A stretch of 64,000 bases of DNA. Source: Stichopus chloronotus. Its lineage: Eukaryota; Echinodermata; Holothuroidea; Aspidochirotida; Stichopodidae. Shown piece by piece: positions 34,425-46,720 of this stretch. The stretch is from the NCBI GenBank assembly GCA_021234535.1, contig CM037840.1, forward strand, positions 4,846,835 to 4,910,834. The letters run 5' to 3'. The position numbers were made by a program, and so were the translations under genes. The notes beneath the pieces were generated by a model that made no database searches, was not told where the DNA came from, and saw only the letters and a program-made list of their open reading frames with translations. The stretch's first letter is position 1. Each line of letters begins with the position of its first letter.

Positions 34425-37400
34425 ATGTCTGCAGCCGGCAATGTTGAACAGGTTTGTTGCCTAACTTGGCATTTCAACGGGAGTTTGTATGGAAGTAAAA
34501 ATCTATGCCTATGGAAACGTGTGGTGAAATGTATACTTAGGCTGTGTTTTTTGTAATGCGGTTGACTTCGCAATTTGTGCTGTGTAGTATTGCGGTATCA
34601 CAGTACTGGCTATAGCGCATGTACCACACCGTTGCTAATGATAGAGTAACACTAACATTACATGTGTTGGCTTGACTGTGATACAGATAAACAGCATTTT
34701 GTCGATGTATTCAACCTTAATGTCCGTCATCGATTTTTGATAACACTATAATTTTTCATGCTTATGAGCTTCTTTATTCTCCTAGTGGTTTGGAAACATC
34801 TGTTATTGTTACTGTTAGTCAACTTAGTATTACTGTTACTGTTGTGTTAGTAACTTTCTGCAGACGAGACTCATTTGGCCCAGCCTAACATTTAAACACT
34901 CAACCCAACATACTTAAGTAATTCTTGTAGATCAGTTTGTTGATGTTCAGACTGCTGTATATTTTTTCCATCAAATAACTTATGTTGGGTTCTGGCGTGA
35001 TGCTGTAGTGCAGCAAAAACATACTACTACTATTAGAAAACAAATACTTTAAAGTTAGTCTCCACAGTTGCCTGCAGTCATTTTGCATTTAAATTTCTTA
35101 ATATATCACAGCAGTTCATTATGCAAGTGTTAATGCATTAAGCAGCCTGCAGGAGATTCATTGCTGTGTGCTTTTATTTAAAGGCTGTATTGCATCACCC
35201 TAAGCTATGTTTTTACCTCCCTGAAAGGAAAATTCTCAACTGGTTCTAAGTCACAGTACTCTTAGATTGCCAGCTAATTCGAAAGATGCAGAGCGTACAC
35301 AGGAATCCATTGTTTTGATTACACATGTGGAGGAATGTAAGACCGGCTGAGGGAGGGACTAGAGGTAGGTGGTTGGGAGAATTTAAACTGTCTGGGGTGA
35401 TGCATTACGGCCTTTAATTTTGTTTTGGTGTTAAGGTGGCATGCACTTAGTACATATAACGCAGTTATGGTTCCATTTCTCCAGTACTGTAAGTGAGGGC
35501 ATGAAGAGCTGTACACTGCATGTAATGCAGTGTTATGCAGACTTGCCAACTTTCAAAGTTTCACCAGGAGTTTCACCATTTCAAGCATTGTCTTACAGTC
35601 TCATCTTGAAAACCACTTTGCAATGCAAGAAATTTCCTCATTTAGACCAAGGTCAATGCTAGAATTCCATTGCTGCTTTGAGGTATCATTGAGATGCATA
35701 TGTACAGTGTCGTCGTCAGAAAAGTGACTAAATTTAGCAAATGATGTTCTGTAAAAGATACTGTGCTAAGAATATGAAGAAAAAACTGTAAATCATACTA
35801 CTCTATTTTAAAAAAGATTTTAGAGGATAAATTTTGAGTGATTTTGACATATCCAGCTATTGAATGCGATTGCCAGTTTTTGTGCGATAACCTCAAGTTT
35901 AGCCATTTTTGAGGTTTAGGGCAGGGGTAAAATTTAGTGGTTGTCGGATTGTCTGAGACTACAGTAGTAAAAGTCATGTCGGACAACCAAATCCACTCCT
36001 TCTGGTTGTCTGATGGACTTAACTTTCTGCAGCAAATTTCCCCTTTAAAATTGATCCATAATAGTTTGTTGGTATTTCCTTCATTTACAATGAACAAAAG
36101 AACAATGATCTGTTTGGTATGCTTTACCGATTTACCAGAGCCCACCAGCATTAGACGTGGATGGGGTCTTAAGAACTGGAGCGGACAGCCATCTCTGGCT
36201 TAAATAGAGCCCCTTCTGTTCTGGAAAATAGGATCGATAAAATTCTTGAATCCTTTGACTGTTGTGGCAGTGACAGCCTCCTGTGGCAGATTGTTCCATT
36301 CATGCAATACACTGACCAAAAGAATACTTTCTAATATCTAGTCTACAGTAGTGCTTCTGGAATTTAAGCTGATGACCACTTGTTCTACTAACATCTGACA
36401 AATTAAAAAGAAGCTGCCTGATCAACATTTTCCAGCCCCTTACCAATTTTAAACAATTCAATCACGTCAGCTCTTAGTCTACACATTTCAAGAGAAATTA
36501 AACCGGTTCTTTGAAGCCTATCTTCATAACTGAGCATAGACAAAACAAGGACTGTTTATTGCAGAATGACAGGCTACCAACTGGAGGATACAATCAGTCC
36601 ATTACAATGTTGTGTTTTCATACAATCATTGCATGTGAATTTCAACATTCAGCACAAATTAAGTCTCATGATTTTGACTGTTCTTTTGTTTTGTTCTGAC
36701 AATCAATATGTGTTTGGGACAACCAAATAAAGGGAATGGGTTGTCCAAAGGACGACATAGAACTTTTCTTAAAAATCAGGCCTGGCAATACTTGTAATGC
36801 ATTTACAGTATAGTACTGTAGGTTACCGGTCATACCTCCTGCAGAGTAAGAAGTGGATCATGTATGTAATGACTATTCCCCGAATATTTGAATAAATATT
36901 CCCTGAATAATGAATATTTCCTATTTAAAAATTTGTAAAAAGTTTCGTCTGAGTTTTTCTAATTTGAAAATGTGAGGGTATGTTAATTCAGTGACCTTTT
37001 TCTTTCAAGGTCACAACAGCAGCTGCGATAAACATACTTATTAGCATACAGTTAATGCTGTAGTGCCTTTCATTCAAATATGGACATGCAGTACCTGCAT
37101 CATGTACCGTATAAACAAAATAAATGAAGTACTGTAATTAAACACTTGATCTGTAAAAGTGCTATAGCCTTGTGGCTACTGGCTACAGAAAGGTGACATA
37201 TACTGTAGGCTTTTGCTGCACAGTACATAGATCTTTTATTTATCATCCAGTGTAAGTGTAAGACTGATAAATACATGAAATTACAATGCGGTACTGTAAT
37301 TAGCACTGTTTCTATGGTTGGTACTGTACTTGTATGAACAGTAAAAATATGTCAGTATCTAAGATATACTGTATTTTAGATGAGGTGATACATATACAGT

Positions 37401-40400
37401 ACAGTGGGTAATTATTGTTGCTCTTGCTGAAGTTGACATTCAGTTCTAGTAAGTTCAGTTACGGCTGCATCTCTTGATTTGCCAGAAGTATTCTGTAAAT
37501 CTAACTTGAAAATAACAAGCTGTTGGCTAAGATTTTTCAATCAGCAATGAGTTTGTTTCCATGGTGCACCAGTGCACACTGTCCATGTGGCTGTAATGTG
37601 CTCACTGCATCAATCACATCCCTGGCCATTTCATGCCTTCTATTCGTTCATAGTTCAAATGAATCCAGTAACAGTTACGGTATGTTAAAGTACAGCTCAT
37701 GAACCTGAACTTTCATTTTATCTTTCTTTTCCTTTCATATTGCTCCCTATCCATTGGCAGAAATCAAAGCCACAGAGGTCACAAGGTTAGTGCCTTTCTT
37801 TAACTTACTCTCATTTCTTACAAATACAGTATTTCATCAGTTCTGATGTTTCTTGTATATCTGTTTTTATTTAGGCTGTCTTTTCTTTTGCCACTAAAAA
37901 AAAAAGCAAGCAGCCGAGGTACTGTATGAGAGGAGCCTTCAGCAGCTGAAGGCCTCTCTGTTGCTTGTGTTCTTTTTTTCCTTTTTTTTTTAAAGGATAT
38001 TACTGTAGCTCTCTTTCATGTTATTGTGTCTTGTTTCAAAATCATTTTTACAATTTGTGAAATCTTCCAATGTTCTGGGAAAGAACTGCATCAGTGATGA
38101 TATTTTTGTTTCTGTGACAGTGGTCAATGTACAGTATTGTCTCTAGAGACAAAATTTGGTGATCAAATCATTAAGAACAATGACCCTTAGTCATTTGTGG
38201 TGCTTACAGAACATTGTGGTGTTGGCTATTTAGACTAAGCTTCTTTGCAACCTTTGACCACATTTTCTTAGGTGAGACAACCACTACTGTACATGCAACT
38301 CCTCCCCCCCACTCCCCTCTCATCTTTGCTGATCCTGACTCATACAGAAGGTCACTGAATATTTTATGAAAATAGAGAAGATGGCTGGATGAGAATGAGG
38401 TCTTTCATGTCAGTCTATTTAAAAGTGGATGGACCAGACATTTTGCTTCCTCAGTAGTAGGGTCTTCACAGAAAACAAAGCAATGCTAAGTTGTCTTGTA
38501 CAGTAGGTACCATACCATACCTGGCATATTCATCTGTGACATTGGAAGAGACTTGATATGGAAGAATATTCAATCAGATTACAAAAAGAAAACAATAGTG
38601 GAGATGACAGATGCTGTGAAGAGAAAGTTACTGTGATTCGAAAGAGTTTTGTACCTCCATTAACTGTGTGCGCACTGATTCAGTAGTCACCACAGTTTCA
38701 GCGTAACATTGTTAGAGACCTATTTTCTCTTCCAGCTCAAAATGGTCCGGTGAATAATCCTAAGGAAGTTTCCTCGGAGAACAGTTTTGAGCGGTACATG
38801 CCTTCGAATCAAGTGACACAGGTGCGTCTATTTTTCTGAGTTTTTGTGATCAACATTCACATTCTTCCTTTTCTGCCCTTCCAGCAAAAATCGGAATTTT
38901 TGTTGTACAGCATAGGTGCTTAAGTTAAGTGTGATTTTCAGTATGCTTAAACCAGCATTTACTGGTGACACATGGGCACTTGACCATCAATAATGCTATT
39001 CAGGTCAAAGCACTGAACTCAGTTCCTGAATCTTGCATTTTCCATTACAGCAGATGTAATTTGTCTCCTGTTAAACAGACTTCAGTACATCTGAACTAAC
39101 GGGAAAACCCCTTTCCGAACTTTCAAAACGTCTGCTGAGTGGGAACATGTTTGACTGGTATTCCCTGGTGGTTTAATAACTAGACCAGCTTGGAATAATA
39201 TTCCAAACATTGTAACAGCAGTTTCCATAATGATACAGTGAATGTAAAGAAAAACAAAAATCTTTTGTCATAGATTTTTACTGTTTGATTTTGATTGTGA
39301 CCTTAACCTGTATAGTCTAAAGAGCATGTGTGAAGTTGCACCACTATCAACATTCTTCTCTTGCCTTATTTTCAGGGTTACACTGCCGCTCCAACTAACA
39401 TGGCCCCGGCCGCTGATACGTACATGGCAAGTTACTACCCTTCAACTTACTCCTTTCCATACTCTATGCCTGGAAGTGAGAACACTTGGTCAACTGGGGG
39501 TGATAATTTTAATTCTAATTACAGTTATGACTTCAGTTACCAAACACAGGATTATTATAATCAGCCAGGTACCACTCCGCCATATCTCGGACAGTCGTTT
39601 AATTTCTTCCCTGGAAATGCGGACTATACTCAAGGATCATGGAATGGACAGGGCCAAGCAGGTGCCCCCACTGCCCCATCATCTTACTACGATTACTCGC
39701 GTTACCCAGGAGCCCAAGCTTCAGCTAATGTACCCCGCTCTTATCAAGGTGTGAACGGTTATGAAATGCAGGATGGAAAAGCCCATGGTATGAAAGCAGT
39801 GGAACAAGGGATGTCTGTGTTGCATTTAAGCCAACCTGGTGGTGATAAAGGCCCTGGGGGTGTACCTGGCAGTAACGGTAAGGTGGACCCTAGAACAGGT
39901 CAAGCCCCGGGGACTGCAAATTTCCCTCAAGCTGGTGGTGGAGCCCCTAGTGGGGGTGGAAAGCAGACATCATGGGCTGCCATCGCCAGCAAACCAGCTA
40001 AACCATTACCGAAAACGAAATTAAAAAGCAGTTCTCATGCTCCGGTGCCGACTCAGTTACCCAGCATGAAACAGCCCATGGCTATTGGGACTTGGAACAC
40101 AGGAGACAAACCTGTAGGAAAAGTGGAGGGCCAAACCCAGCCTCCGCCAGTGACTCAACCACCAAATGGATCCTATGCACCCCAGGCTGTGCCGCCTCAG
40201 AACACTCCCCCAGTCCAGGCTGTTCCACCTCAACCGGTGGTGAAGCCTGAAGAACTTCCCACTCCCCAACAGGCTTCTCAGATACCACAGGGAAAGCAAG
40301 GATTCGGTAGCTCAGAACAATCTTCTGGACGATCTCAGCCACAAGCTGTTGTCCAACCACAGCCTCAGAACCGCTGGGCCAGTAGCTCTCAGAGCCATCA

Positions 40401-43315
40401 CGGACGCTCAAGCAATAGTGGAAGTGGGGGATACTCCACCCGCTCAAATAATGCTAGAAACTCCGCAAACTCTGGAGGTTACTCGTCATCGGGAGGTGTC
40501 GGCTCCTCGACCAGTGTAGTGTTGGAAAAGTTACGCTCCTCAAATGAGTACAACCCCTCAGATTTAACTTTGGAGCTGCAGAATGCACGCTTTTTTATTA
40601 TCAAGAGTTACTCGGAGGACGACATCCATCGGTCCATTAAGTATGGGATCTGGTGCAGCACAGAGCATGGTAACAAAAGGTTAGATTCGGCTTTCAAGGA
40701 CAAAAAGGGGGACAAGGCCAGCGGCACTATTTACCTCCTATTTAGCGTGAATGGCAGCGGGCACTTCTGTGGCATCGCTGAGATGACATCCGCTGTGGAC
40801 TATAACACCAACACCGGTGTGTGGGCACAGGATAAATGGAAAGGACGATTTGACGTGAAGTGGATCTACGTGAAGGATGTGCCAAACAACCAACTGCGCC
40901 ACATCCGGTTAGAGAACAACGAAAATAAGCCAGTCACAAACTCAAGGGACACTCAGGAGGTGCCTCTAGACAAAGCCAAGCAGGTGGTCAAAATTATCCA
41001 CGGCTACCGGCACATGACCTCCATATTTGATGACTTCAGCCATTATGAGAAACGCCAAGAGGAAGACTCCCAGCGTAAGGTAAGAAACTGAAACCCCAGA
41101 CTGGTGATTGTTGGGGGGATGGTTGGTATGTGTTCATGTATGCTAAAGCCGGAATATGAGTTCCAAATTTGTCAATGAAAGTCAAATTTCAGGGAATATG
41201 TTACAGCCACTACTCAAAAAGCATTTTTAAGCCCCGTTATTGCAAGCATTAAAATTCATAGCCATTCAGATTGGTCTGCTTGCTTGATTTCAAGTCACAG
41301 AGATTGACTGCTACGCTTTCTTGTAGGATCTGATTTTGCAGGGCCAACAAAAATGTCGAGACGATTATATATTTAAATATCTGGAAGATGAGTGCATACG
41401 GTAGTTCTCACTCAGATTTTGTGACAGGTGACCTTTTCCCGTACTCTCTCTCCCCTGTAACGCTGACAAAGAACAAAGGTAGATGACCAGGTGATTGCAA
41501 TACTGTATATCTCATATTGCAGCTTCAACCTTCAATAGTCCTTAGGCTCCAGTAGGAGATCAGTTCTTCTGAAACAGTGACAGCTCTACAGAAACCAAAT
41601 TTGTGGAGTATATGAATTAGTTCAGGAAAGTGGGTAACCTCAAGAAGAGGTAGCAGTAACAAAAGCTGTGGTGTGGGAGATAACTCTCCTATTTCTTGGG
41701 AGAAGGTAGCACAGAATGAAATAGTCAGCCTTCTTGGTTTTGACAATTATCGTTACCTTTGAATTCATGTGGGCATGCATGTTAGTATGTGTATATGTTT
41801 GTAAAATCTATCTTGTAAACATGATATCTCAAGAGGGGAAGCTTGTATAGATCTCATATTTAATATATATGGGTGTAACACATTGAGTCCAAGAATCCTA
41901 TTGTTTTTGGTGGAGGTCAAAGGTCATTTGAGTTCAAAAGAGGTCAAATAGTGAAAATTTTGGAGACACAAAATCTTCAGAGGGAACGCTTGGACAGATC
42001 TGATGTTTGGTGCGTGGGATTGTGGCGTAATTGCAAGAAGCCTCTTGCTTGTTGTGGATGTCAAAGGTTATTTGACATCAACGGGGGTCAAATAGGGAAA
42101 GCATAAACATGTTTTCCAATGCAAGGAGCTTGGACTGATCTCACACTTGGTATGCATCTAGATCATTTTTCGTAGAAGAATTGTGTTTTTTTGTGGAGAT
42201 CTAAGTCATTGACGATCAATTGGTCAGACTGTGAAACCCTTGTGAATGCAATGTCTCACGAAGGGAAGGCTGAACAGGTAAAGCATAAAGTACAAGACCA
42301 CTGTTGGAAGTAGTCAAAAGTCATTTGAGATCAACAATGGTGTGCCGACATTGTAACATGACATCTCAAGGTTGGAAACCTTGACAGGTTATATGTATGG
42401 TGTGCATATGTAACACACTTTGTACAAGACACCAATTGTTTTTCGATGGGAGATCAAAGGTCATTTTGCATCAACAGGCATGGTGTGAAAACCTTGTAGG
42501 GTAAACACAGTATCGCCAGAAGGGGAGCTAGACAGAGCATATATTTTGCATGTAGATGTACCATAGTTGAGTAAAAAAGCTTCTTCTGTTTGGTAGAGGT
42601 GAAAGGTCAGTTTGTGTCAATAAAGGTCAGATTGTGAAAATTCTGCAAACACCATATCTCAGAAGAGCGGCTGGCACCGATCTCTCATTTGTTATGTACT
42701 GTCGGTGTCCAGTGGTGTACAGTACATTTAAGTGCAAAACTGCCAAAGCCTAGCCTATTTGATGGCTGTTTGGGCCAACGAGGATCAATTTGAAAAAAAA
42801 AAAATGTAAGTATGGAATCTCACAACATGAAGCTTGGATATAGCTCTTATTTGGTGCGCAGGTGTGCACGTGGAGTCTGTGATGTGTCAATTATCATTTT
42901 CACCGTATGCACTATCTCAGATTCATAGAAAACTCATGATCACGTCATGGAAGTTACAAGGCATTTTTGTGTTCCAGTTGGTAGCTCTGATTGACAAGCT
43001 GTGCTTCCTAGAACTCGGGAAGAGGAGGTATGGCCCCTAGGTTGTCTTGCACACCCTTTGTTGTGTAGTGTACTCAAATAACATGTCAATAAAACCTGTG
43101 GTACAGTATCCAGAGCTTGGCTTGCGAGTCTTTCATAGTGACTACTGACCAGTGTTCTACACATTACAATATTAAGGTAACTTACATTATGATATAGAGT
43201 ACCATAGTGTAGGAAATAAGGACTTCCAAAAGTTTTATAAATTGTTAATGCTTATGCAAACTATTTTCTTTTGTCTTCTTAGACTCGTCCTTCACGTGGT
43301 GGTCATCGCAATTGA
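34425..43315 (+). CDS. YTHDF: YTH-domain N6-methyladenosine reader, YTHDF family, complete
   Basis: Coding exons: 34425-34451, 37761-37785, 38736-38821, 39376-41079, 43283-43315 (TGA); 1875 nt, 624 aa, slightly longer than vertebrate YTHDF1-3. Residues 1 to about 430 are low-complexity, rich in Tyr/Pro/Gln/Gly/Ser/Asn, and include the family words FNFFPG and [11 protein letters not shown]. The YTH domain spans about residues 450-587: [69 protein letters not shown], then [20 protein letters not shown]. The three aromatic-cage tryptophans that hold m6A are present at about 472, 529 and 534, corresponding to W432, W486 and W491 of YTHDF2. The protein is expected in cytoplasmic mRNP granules, where this family controls decay and translation of m6A-modified mRNA. 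Vertebrates have three paralogues, so this may be the single pre-duplication type. The tiny first, second and last exons rest on clean splice sites and family agreement at MSA..EQ. Confidence 0.97.
35182..35413. mobile_element. TTAA-flanked miniature element, family B, copy 1
   Basis: Flanked by TTAA at 35178-35181 and 35414-35417. The left end reads AGGCTGTATTGCATCACCC. The right end in reverse complement reads AGGCCGTAATGCATCACCCC, giving inverted repeats of about 19 bp with two mismatches. The 232-bp body is non-coding. A second copy lies at 61306-61554. TTAA duplication is the target preference of piggyBac-type transposases. It lies in YTHDF intron 1. Confidence 0.85.
36160..36546 (-). 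pseudogene. Fragment of non-LTR retrotransposon (LINE) reverse-transcriptase C-terminal tail
   Basis: Minus-strand translation from about 36537 gives [20 protein letters not shown], then [19 protein letters not shown]. This is the recurrent pattern downstream of the RT domain in CR1/Rex/I-like LINEs (YEDRL..LGL.SLE.RR.R.DLIE.FKI..G...VD). The frame breaks near 36400; the next conserved stretch ([10 protein letters not shown]) continues in another frame. No RT catalytic motif is present, so this is a 5'-truncated dead copy in YTHDF intron 1. Confidence 0.75.
37895..37995. repeat. Imperfect snapback inverted repeat in YTHDF intron 2
   Basis: GAGAGGAGCCTTCAGC (37928-37943) is followed directly by its near complement AGCTGAAGGCCTCTC (37943-37957). 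Outer arms AAAAAAGCAAGCA and TTGCTTGTG plus a T run add further pairing, with an unpaired bulge on the left arm. It could be a hairpin RNA or a decayed palindromic element. Confidence 0.4.
41147..41524 (+). mobile_element. TTAA-type miniature element, family A, diverged copy in YTHDF intron 4
   Basis: The left end is CTAA then AGCCGGAATATGAGTTCCAA; the right end is CTCATATTGCAGCT then TCAA. Both the TTAA flanks and the termini carry single substitutions relative to the copies at 54747 and 56640. The interior aligns by eye: TTGTCAATGAAAGTCAAATT, a GATTTCAAGTCACAGAGATT segment, AGGGCCAACAAAAATGTCGA, and GATTTTGTGACAGGTGACCT. Confidence 0.75.
41815..42960. repeat. ~145-bp diverged tandem array containing nuclear-receptor-like half-sites
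   Basis: About eight units are spaced mostly 140-150 bp apart (starts near 41827, 41972, 42113, 42252, 42364, 42512, 42657, 42814). Each begins like ATATCTCAAGAAGGGAAGCT and continues with a GGTGGAGGTCAAAGGTCATT-like core. A perfect AGGTCA-A-AGGTCA direct repeat (DR1) is at 41914-41926. Related single units occur at 59297 and 60862. It lies in YTHDF intron 4. Confidence 0.75.
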
Positions 43316-46059
43316 ATCCAAAATCCGGACTGGGGGTCAATTGGGTGTAGACTTTATATACTGTAGTTAGAAAATTTAACTGAGAAAGAAGAGACAATTT
43401 TACCTTAACAATTTACAAAGTGGATTTTTTTTTTTTTTGCCTTGTTTAACTGGAGGAGTCTGCCGTGGGCATGCAGCGGTTAGCTTGACCTTTTTGAACA
43501 CCAAATAATATCAAAACTTCATTCAGACATTGGAGATTTCCGAGCGGACGTAAGGAATCATCTGTAGGCCGGACAGCTTCTGGGTCCCGCTTTAAAATTT
43601 TGAGGTTGAAGTATTTGAAATGGGAAATAAAAAATTGGTGAAGTTGGCGAAGAGTGAACGATTAATGCAACCTCTGGTGTGACACCATTGTACATGAGCA
43701 AACTTCAGTGTGCTGTGAGAGGACCTTTTTAATTTCACGGAAAAGGATGCAGCAACGGAACCAAGACTTAGCTCGTGTTTGATGAGTGGAATGCCAGATC
43801 AAGTGGCCATTTTGCCTCCAGGGGGTGCATTCCTCCTCCCTGGCCTATTTTCATCTATTTCCGTCAGGAGGTTGCTTACCTTATCTCTATCATAATCACG
43901 GAAGCACTGTAATCAGCACAAAATGGTGGATGTATGTGTGTGTAAGTTGAATCAGTGAATTTAGTGTAATGACACTGGAGAAACATTTTTTATCTATAAT
44001 GAAAAATCAAAGATCACTGCAGGCTTAGCCATGCAGCTTGCTGTATCTTCTCCATGACACAAAACAACTAAAAAAATAAAAAACCAAAAACAATGGATGT
44101 AATTGTTTGTCACAGAAGGTCAGTTGGTCTGCACTTGTTGGTACTTACTACCATCTTTTAGTTGCATTCGGGGACTTTTTCACCCTTTGCCTGTGGATAT
44201 TTCTTTGGATTTTTATGGCATTGAATGAATGATTCGTTTTCTTCACTCATGAAGATGGAGCTCTGGTCCGCATCCCTCTGTTGTCACCGTAATTGTTTCG
44301 TCTGAACCATCGATGTATTCACAGCAGTCCTCGGAATCTATTGTCACGTTGCCTTCAGAAGATCCAATTGCTGATGTTAAAACGAATCTTCATACAGCAG
44401 CCTCTCCGTCCGGGAGTTGCCTTGCATTTGGCCCGACAAAAGCTCGGCGTCAGCGTATGTCGTCTGTATCACACTCCTATGGTGGAAGTTCGAGGTGGGA
44501 AGTGTGTTGCCAAGGCAGGGTGGTAGAAGCACATTTAGTACAGTAATGTGAGATATGTAAATTACATAGCATACTGTAGCTCATAGCAGACAAACTGATG
44601 GTTGTAAAAACTGTCGGTAATCTGTGAGTATAAACCCTCTTTGCTGAGTATAATTGTGTTTTCTGATTATTAGTGATTGAAATTGTATCCTTACCAGTGA
44701 CTAGAGCAAAACAACATATCCTTCATCTCCCCCCCCCCCTCCCTCCCTAAGTAAGTATATAATCCTTCAATAAAACATGAACAAAAGTAGAAACTGAGTC
44801 TAAGTGAAAGAGACCTTAACTTTTTTCCATAACTCTGTGTAGTAATTAAGTCCTCTTAGCATCTTCAAATTGTACATTGCCATATCAAATTGCTCAAACA
44901 TGAATTAGCTTCTAGCGCCGTGGAAAGTTTCCAATGTAAAAAGCTTTGAGCAAGTTTTGAGCAAGTTTTTCGCAAGCTCTAACCGTGGCCAAGTGAACCT
45001 TTCCTATCGACAAGCTTTAACCGTGCGGTGACCGTGACAGCCAAAAGTTGCCATGCATCACTAAGAAAGTACTTAATCTTAACAAGCAGTTCATAATGTA
45101 AGCACAACATGAATTCAAATGAATTCCCAAAAATTCAAAAATTATCATTTGTTATAAGGTAAATGTTGTTGGCAATTTTATCTGACTTTAAATCTGGCAG
45201 TAGCTGCATTTCAGGATACCCAAAGGAAGGTTTCAGAGTGTTCCCAGTGTGCTTTTGAAAACTTTCAGAAGCCAGTTGTTTTGCCTTCAGTACCCCCATA
45301 ATCCTCCACTTTCTTTGCCCTATATTCATTTTCATCTCACCTTTTTACTATGCATTCTGGAAGTTGCATCAACTTGTCATTACTTGTCATACTGTTCTCT
45401 TCTGTATTATGTGACCGATCAGACTGCATTGGATGGTCCAAAATTCAAACTAAACAATAGTTAGAAGTTTTCCAAAGTACAGTATACCATTTGAACTGAC
45501 TGCTCTCATAAGTTTCTGTGTTACTCAAGACCAATTTCACTCTCTTCGTAAGAGTGGTTTGGAATTTGTTGGTGGACTCTGTTAAATTGGAATACTGCAG
45601 GTGTATAAGATAAATTAGTGAAGATGCTCTCAGCACTACTGTTAGTGGTCGGTCTGTAGTAGTCACATTGAATTTTATGTGTGACCCAGTGCCGCTTATC
45701 AATATTCTATTGGAGTTTATCACCGTGGCAGCTGCATTTAAATCAATAATCCATCTTAGATGGCAATTTGTCCACTGCATTTGATACGTTACCCCTGACC
45801 TGTGACCCATTGCAGCTAAACCAGTATTCTTTTGGTAGTTCAATCACAGTTGATGGTCATTCTATTTATGATATAAACACTTCAGATCAATGATAGGCCC
45901 TCTGCTGTTGAAAGTTCAGTTAATAATTGATGCATGTATTAAATAGTCTGATTAATACATCCATTAATGTGGGTATTCCAGTTCACAATTGATTATCCTC
46001 TCACTTCAACAACCGCATCCATCACTAAAGATTCTTCCCCGGATGGTTGCTTCATTACT

Positions 46060-46720
46060 TCTTAAACGTTTAAATTGATCGATCCATTTGATCTTGTCAG
46101 TCGGTAGATCCATCGGTGTAACATTTCTGTTCAGTGATCCCGTTACTGTCACATTTCAGTCACAGATATCCACTACTGCTCTAACTTCATACTTCGATAT
46201 TTATCCATGCTTTCAGTTGATAGATCCATTACTGTAGCACTTCTGTGTGGTGATGTGATTACTGTCACATTTCAGTAAAAGAGGTCCATTACTGCTCGAA
46301 CTTCATACGTTGATCCTTATCCATTCTTACTGATGATAGATCTACCACTGTAACAATTCTCTTTAGTGATCAAATTTCTGTCACATTTCAGTAGAAGAGA
46401 TCCATGACTGCTTTCCTTAAGTTGATGGTAATCCATCCTCCCAGCTCATTGATCTTTTACAGTAATATTCCAGTTCAGTGGTCCCATTACTGTCACAATT
46501 CAGTTGAAGAGATCTATTACTACTGCATTACCTCCTTATGTGTTGATAGTTGTCCATCCTTTCAGGTGATAAATCCATGACTGTATCATTTCTGGTCAGT
46601 GATCCCATTACTGTCACAGTTGAGTCACAAAGATCCTATTTCCTCAACTTTTGTCTGGTTGGTTGATCGATCCCCATGTTGAGGTTAAAGTGAGGCAACT
46701 ATTGATAAATACTGCAGTTG
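46060..46720. repeat. ~117-bp tandem array
   Basis: GATCCCATTACTGTCACATT or variants recur near 46135, 46252, 46367, 46480 and 46599 (spacing 113-119 bp). Each is followed by CAGTAGAAGAGATCCATTAC-like text and a TTGATNNTNATCCATCCTTT-like segment. Units are diverged. No coding signal is seen. Confidence 0.75.

Noticed and set aside
39326..39754. 142-codon frame overlapping the large YTHDF exon
   Set aside because: Out-of-frame reading of YTHDF exon 4, whose own frame encodes conserved family words.
44293..44546. 77-codon frames downstream of the YTHDF stop
   Set aside because: Probably 3' UTR; two overlapping frames are equally long and neither resembles a protein family.
45445..45843. 132-codon minus-strand frame
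   Set aside because: No recognisable domain; lies in repeat-rich sequence downstream of YTHDF.
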